Assembly: GCF_019038465.1 (NCBI RefSeq)
Contig: NZ_JAFKRH010000015.1
Coordinates: 124,001-188,000, forward strand
Reading direction: 5' to 3'
Length of the DNA: 64,000 bases
Origin: Synechococcus sp. CCY 0621
Lineage (GTDB): Bacteria > Cyanobacteriota > Cyanobacteriia > PCC-6307 > Cyanobiaceae
The notes beneath the pieces are model-generated. The model had not been told where the DNA came from and did not search any database. It worked only from the letters and a program-made list of their open reading frames with translations. Below are positions 62,857 to 64,000 of this stretch, one piece after another (the first letter of the stretch is position 1; each line of letters opens with the position of its first letter). The position numbers were made by a program, and so were the translations under genes.

Positions 62857-64000
62857 TCAGGCGAAGGCCTTGATCGCTTCGGCCTGGCGCTGGGTCCAGG
62901 CCGAGACGCAGGGGATCTTGGAGCGGTCGCAGCGGTCGGCCCAGCGGCGGGCCACGTCCACCACCTCCGCCAGAAGGCCGTCATCGAGGGTCGTGGGCTT
63001 GAGGCCCAGCTCGATGAAGCAGCGGTTGTCGACGATCAGATCGTTCTCGATCGCCTCCTTGCGGGGGTTGGGCAGGTAGTTGATCTCGGCGTCGGTGAGG
63101 GCCGCCACCTTGCGGGCCAGTTCGCCCACCTGGTGGCTCTCGGTCATCTGGTTGAAGATCTTCACCTTCTCGCCGGGCTCGGGGGGGTGCTCCAGGGCCA
63201 GCTGGACGCAGCGCACCGAATCGCGGATGTGGATGAAGGCCCGCGTCTGGCCGCCGGTGCCGTGCACGGTGAGGGGGTAGCCGATCGCGGCCTGCATCAG
63301 GAAGCGATTCAGCACCGTGCCGTAGTCGCCGTCGTAGTCGAAGCGGTTGGTGAGCCGCGGATCCCGTTGGGTGAGGTCGGTGTTGGTGCCCCAGACGATG
63401 CCCTGGTGCAGGTCGGTGACCCGGATCGCGTCGTTCTTGTTGTAGTAGAAGAACAGCAGCTGATCCAGCGTCTTGGTCATGTGATAGACGCTGCCCGGAT
63501 CCGTGGGGTGCAGGATCTTCTCGGTGAAGCAGGTGCCGTCGGGCTGGGGCACCTCCACCGTGAGGTAGCCCTCCGGAATCGTGGCGCCGCGGTGCGATCC
63601 GTAGCCGTAGACGCCCATGGTGCCGAGGTGCACGATGTGGACATCAAGGCCGCTGTCGACAATGGCCGCCAGCAGGTTGTGGGTGCCGTTGACGTTGTTA
63701 TCGACGGTGTAGCGCTTGGTGGCGCTGCTCTTCATCGAGTAAGGGGCGGCCCGCTGCTCGGCGAAGTGGACGATGGCCGAGGGGCGCTCGCTGCGCAGCA
63801 ACTCCACCAGCCGGTCGTACTCCCGGGCGATGTCGAGGTGCACGAAGGTCATCGTGCGGCCGCCCACCTGGTCCCAGGCCCGCAGGCGGTCCTGGATGGT
63901 GGAGATCGGCGTCAGCGACTCGACGCCCAGGTCGATGTCGATCTTGCGCCGACTGAGGTTGTCGACGATGACAACGTCATGTCCGGCTTCGGCCAGGTTC
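62857..64000 (-). CDS. sqdB: UDP-sulfoquinovose synthase SqdB, cut by right edge
   Basis: SqdB makes UDP-sulfoquinovose from UDP-glucose and sulfite. The frame is open to the right edge, where residues NLAEAGHDVVIVDN correspond to the early Rossmann fold, so about 10-15 N-terminal residues are missing. Later motifs match: YSMKSSATKRYTVDNNVNGT, HLGTMGVYGYGSHRGATIP and the Y-x3-K catalytic pair in YHMTKTLDQLLFFY. The internal ATG at 63867 is not the true start. It lies upstream of sqdX on the same strand. Confidence 0.95.
   Translation of the reverse strand, partial: NLAEAGHDVVIVDNLSRRKIDIDLGVESLTPISTIQDRLRAWDQVGGRTMTFVHLDIAREYDRLVELLRSERPSAIVHFAEQRAAPYSMKSSATKRYTVDNNVNGTHNLLAAIVDSGLDVHIVHLGTMGVYGYGSHRGATIPEGYLTVEVPQPDGTCFTEKILHPTDPGSVYHMTKTLDQLLFFYYNKNDAIRVTDLHQGIVWGTNTDLTQRDPRLTNRFDYDGDYGTVLNRFLMQAAIGYPLTVHGTGGQTRAFIHIRDSVRCVQLALEHPPEPGEKVKIFNQMTESHQVGELARKVAALTDAEINYLPNPRKEAIENDLIVDNRCFIELGLKPTTLDDGLLAEVVDVARRWADRCDRSKIPCVSAWTQRQAEAIKAFA

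Overview
The window looks like chromosome from a high-GC picocyanobacterium of the Synechococcus/Cyanobium type. The main signs are: the dnaN-purL-purF and parC-type topoisomerase neighbourhood; sulfolipid synthesis genes (sqdB, sqdX); a Gap2-type glyceraldehyde-3-phosphate dehydrogenase; a lumenal CYP38-like cyclophilin; a glycine-rich cyanobacterial RNA-binding protein; an HpsJ-like membrane protein; and many short ORFs of picocyanobacterial type. This is inferred from gene content and order, not from a database search.

Layout. 1-7.0 kb: the end of dnaN, a PRC-barrel protein, purL, purF and a GT4 glycosyltransferase, all on +. 6.9-9.4 kb: a - strand block with a primitive phytochelatin-synthase-like protease, a double-GNAT acetyltransferase and a Phd/PIN toxin-antitoxin pair with a TGTACA operator. 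9.4-18.5 kb: an AT-richer, heavily eroded island. It starts with a dead integron integrase (three in-frame stops, an internal deletion and frameshifts). After it come + strand genes and relics in one orientation: a methyltransferase, a HigA-type antidote relic, a cyclic-nucleotide-binding relic, a membrane-protein relic, a SnoaL-like protein, a frameshifted methyltransferase, a collapsed phage protein D (injection-system hub), a ketopantoate reductase relic, a VOC protein, a frameshifted GNAT and a WTH-motif protein. GTTAGGC/GTTAGTC sites lie just downstream of four of these ORFs. One sits in an 80-bp attC-like hairpin that starts at a stop codon. I read the island as the relic of a chromosomal integron cassette array.

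18.5-64 kb: ordinary, tightly packed core genes. parC/gyrA-like, a TPR protein and queG are on -. HpsJ-like, DUF502, nusB, ftsY, an RsbU-type phosphatase, argH and rbp are on +. A dus gene diverges from a BaiN-like flavoprotein. The type IV pilus motor genes pilB-pilT-pilC form a - strand operon. grpE-dnaJ-tusA-rsgA form an overlapping + operon. Then come ybaB, murB, murC, gap2, thiL, the cyclophilin, efp-accB, pdxA, a family of small proteins, an HNH nuclease divergent from a HARP/SNF2-type helicase, membrane and lipoproteins, tRNA-Gly(CCC), a class V aminotransferase, cbiD, guaA, two cyanobacterial unknowns, the PBP2 gene mrdA, sqdX, and sqdB cut by the right edge.

Functionally the core genes cover purine synthesis (purL, purF, guaA), replication and topology (dnaN, parC), protein targeting and folding (ftsY, grpE, dnaJ), cell wall (murB, murC, mrdA), pili, sulfolipid and cofactors (cbiD, pdxA, thiL, queG). 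The 9.4-18.5 kb island is the only clearly accessory region. No CRISPR array, rRNA, intact insertion sequence or prophage was seen.
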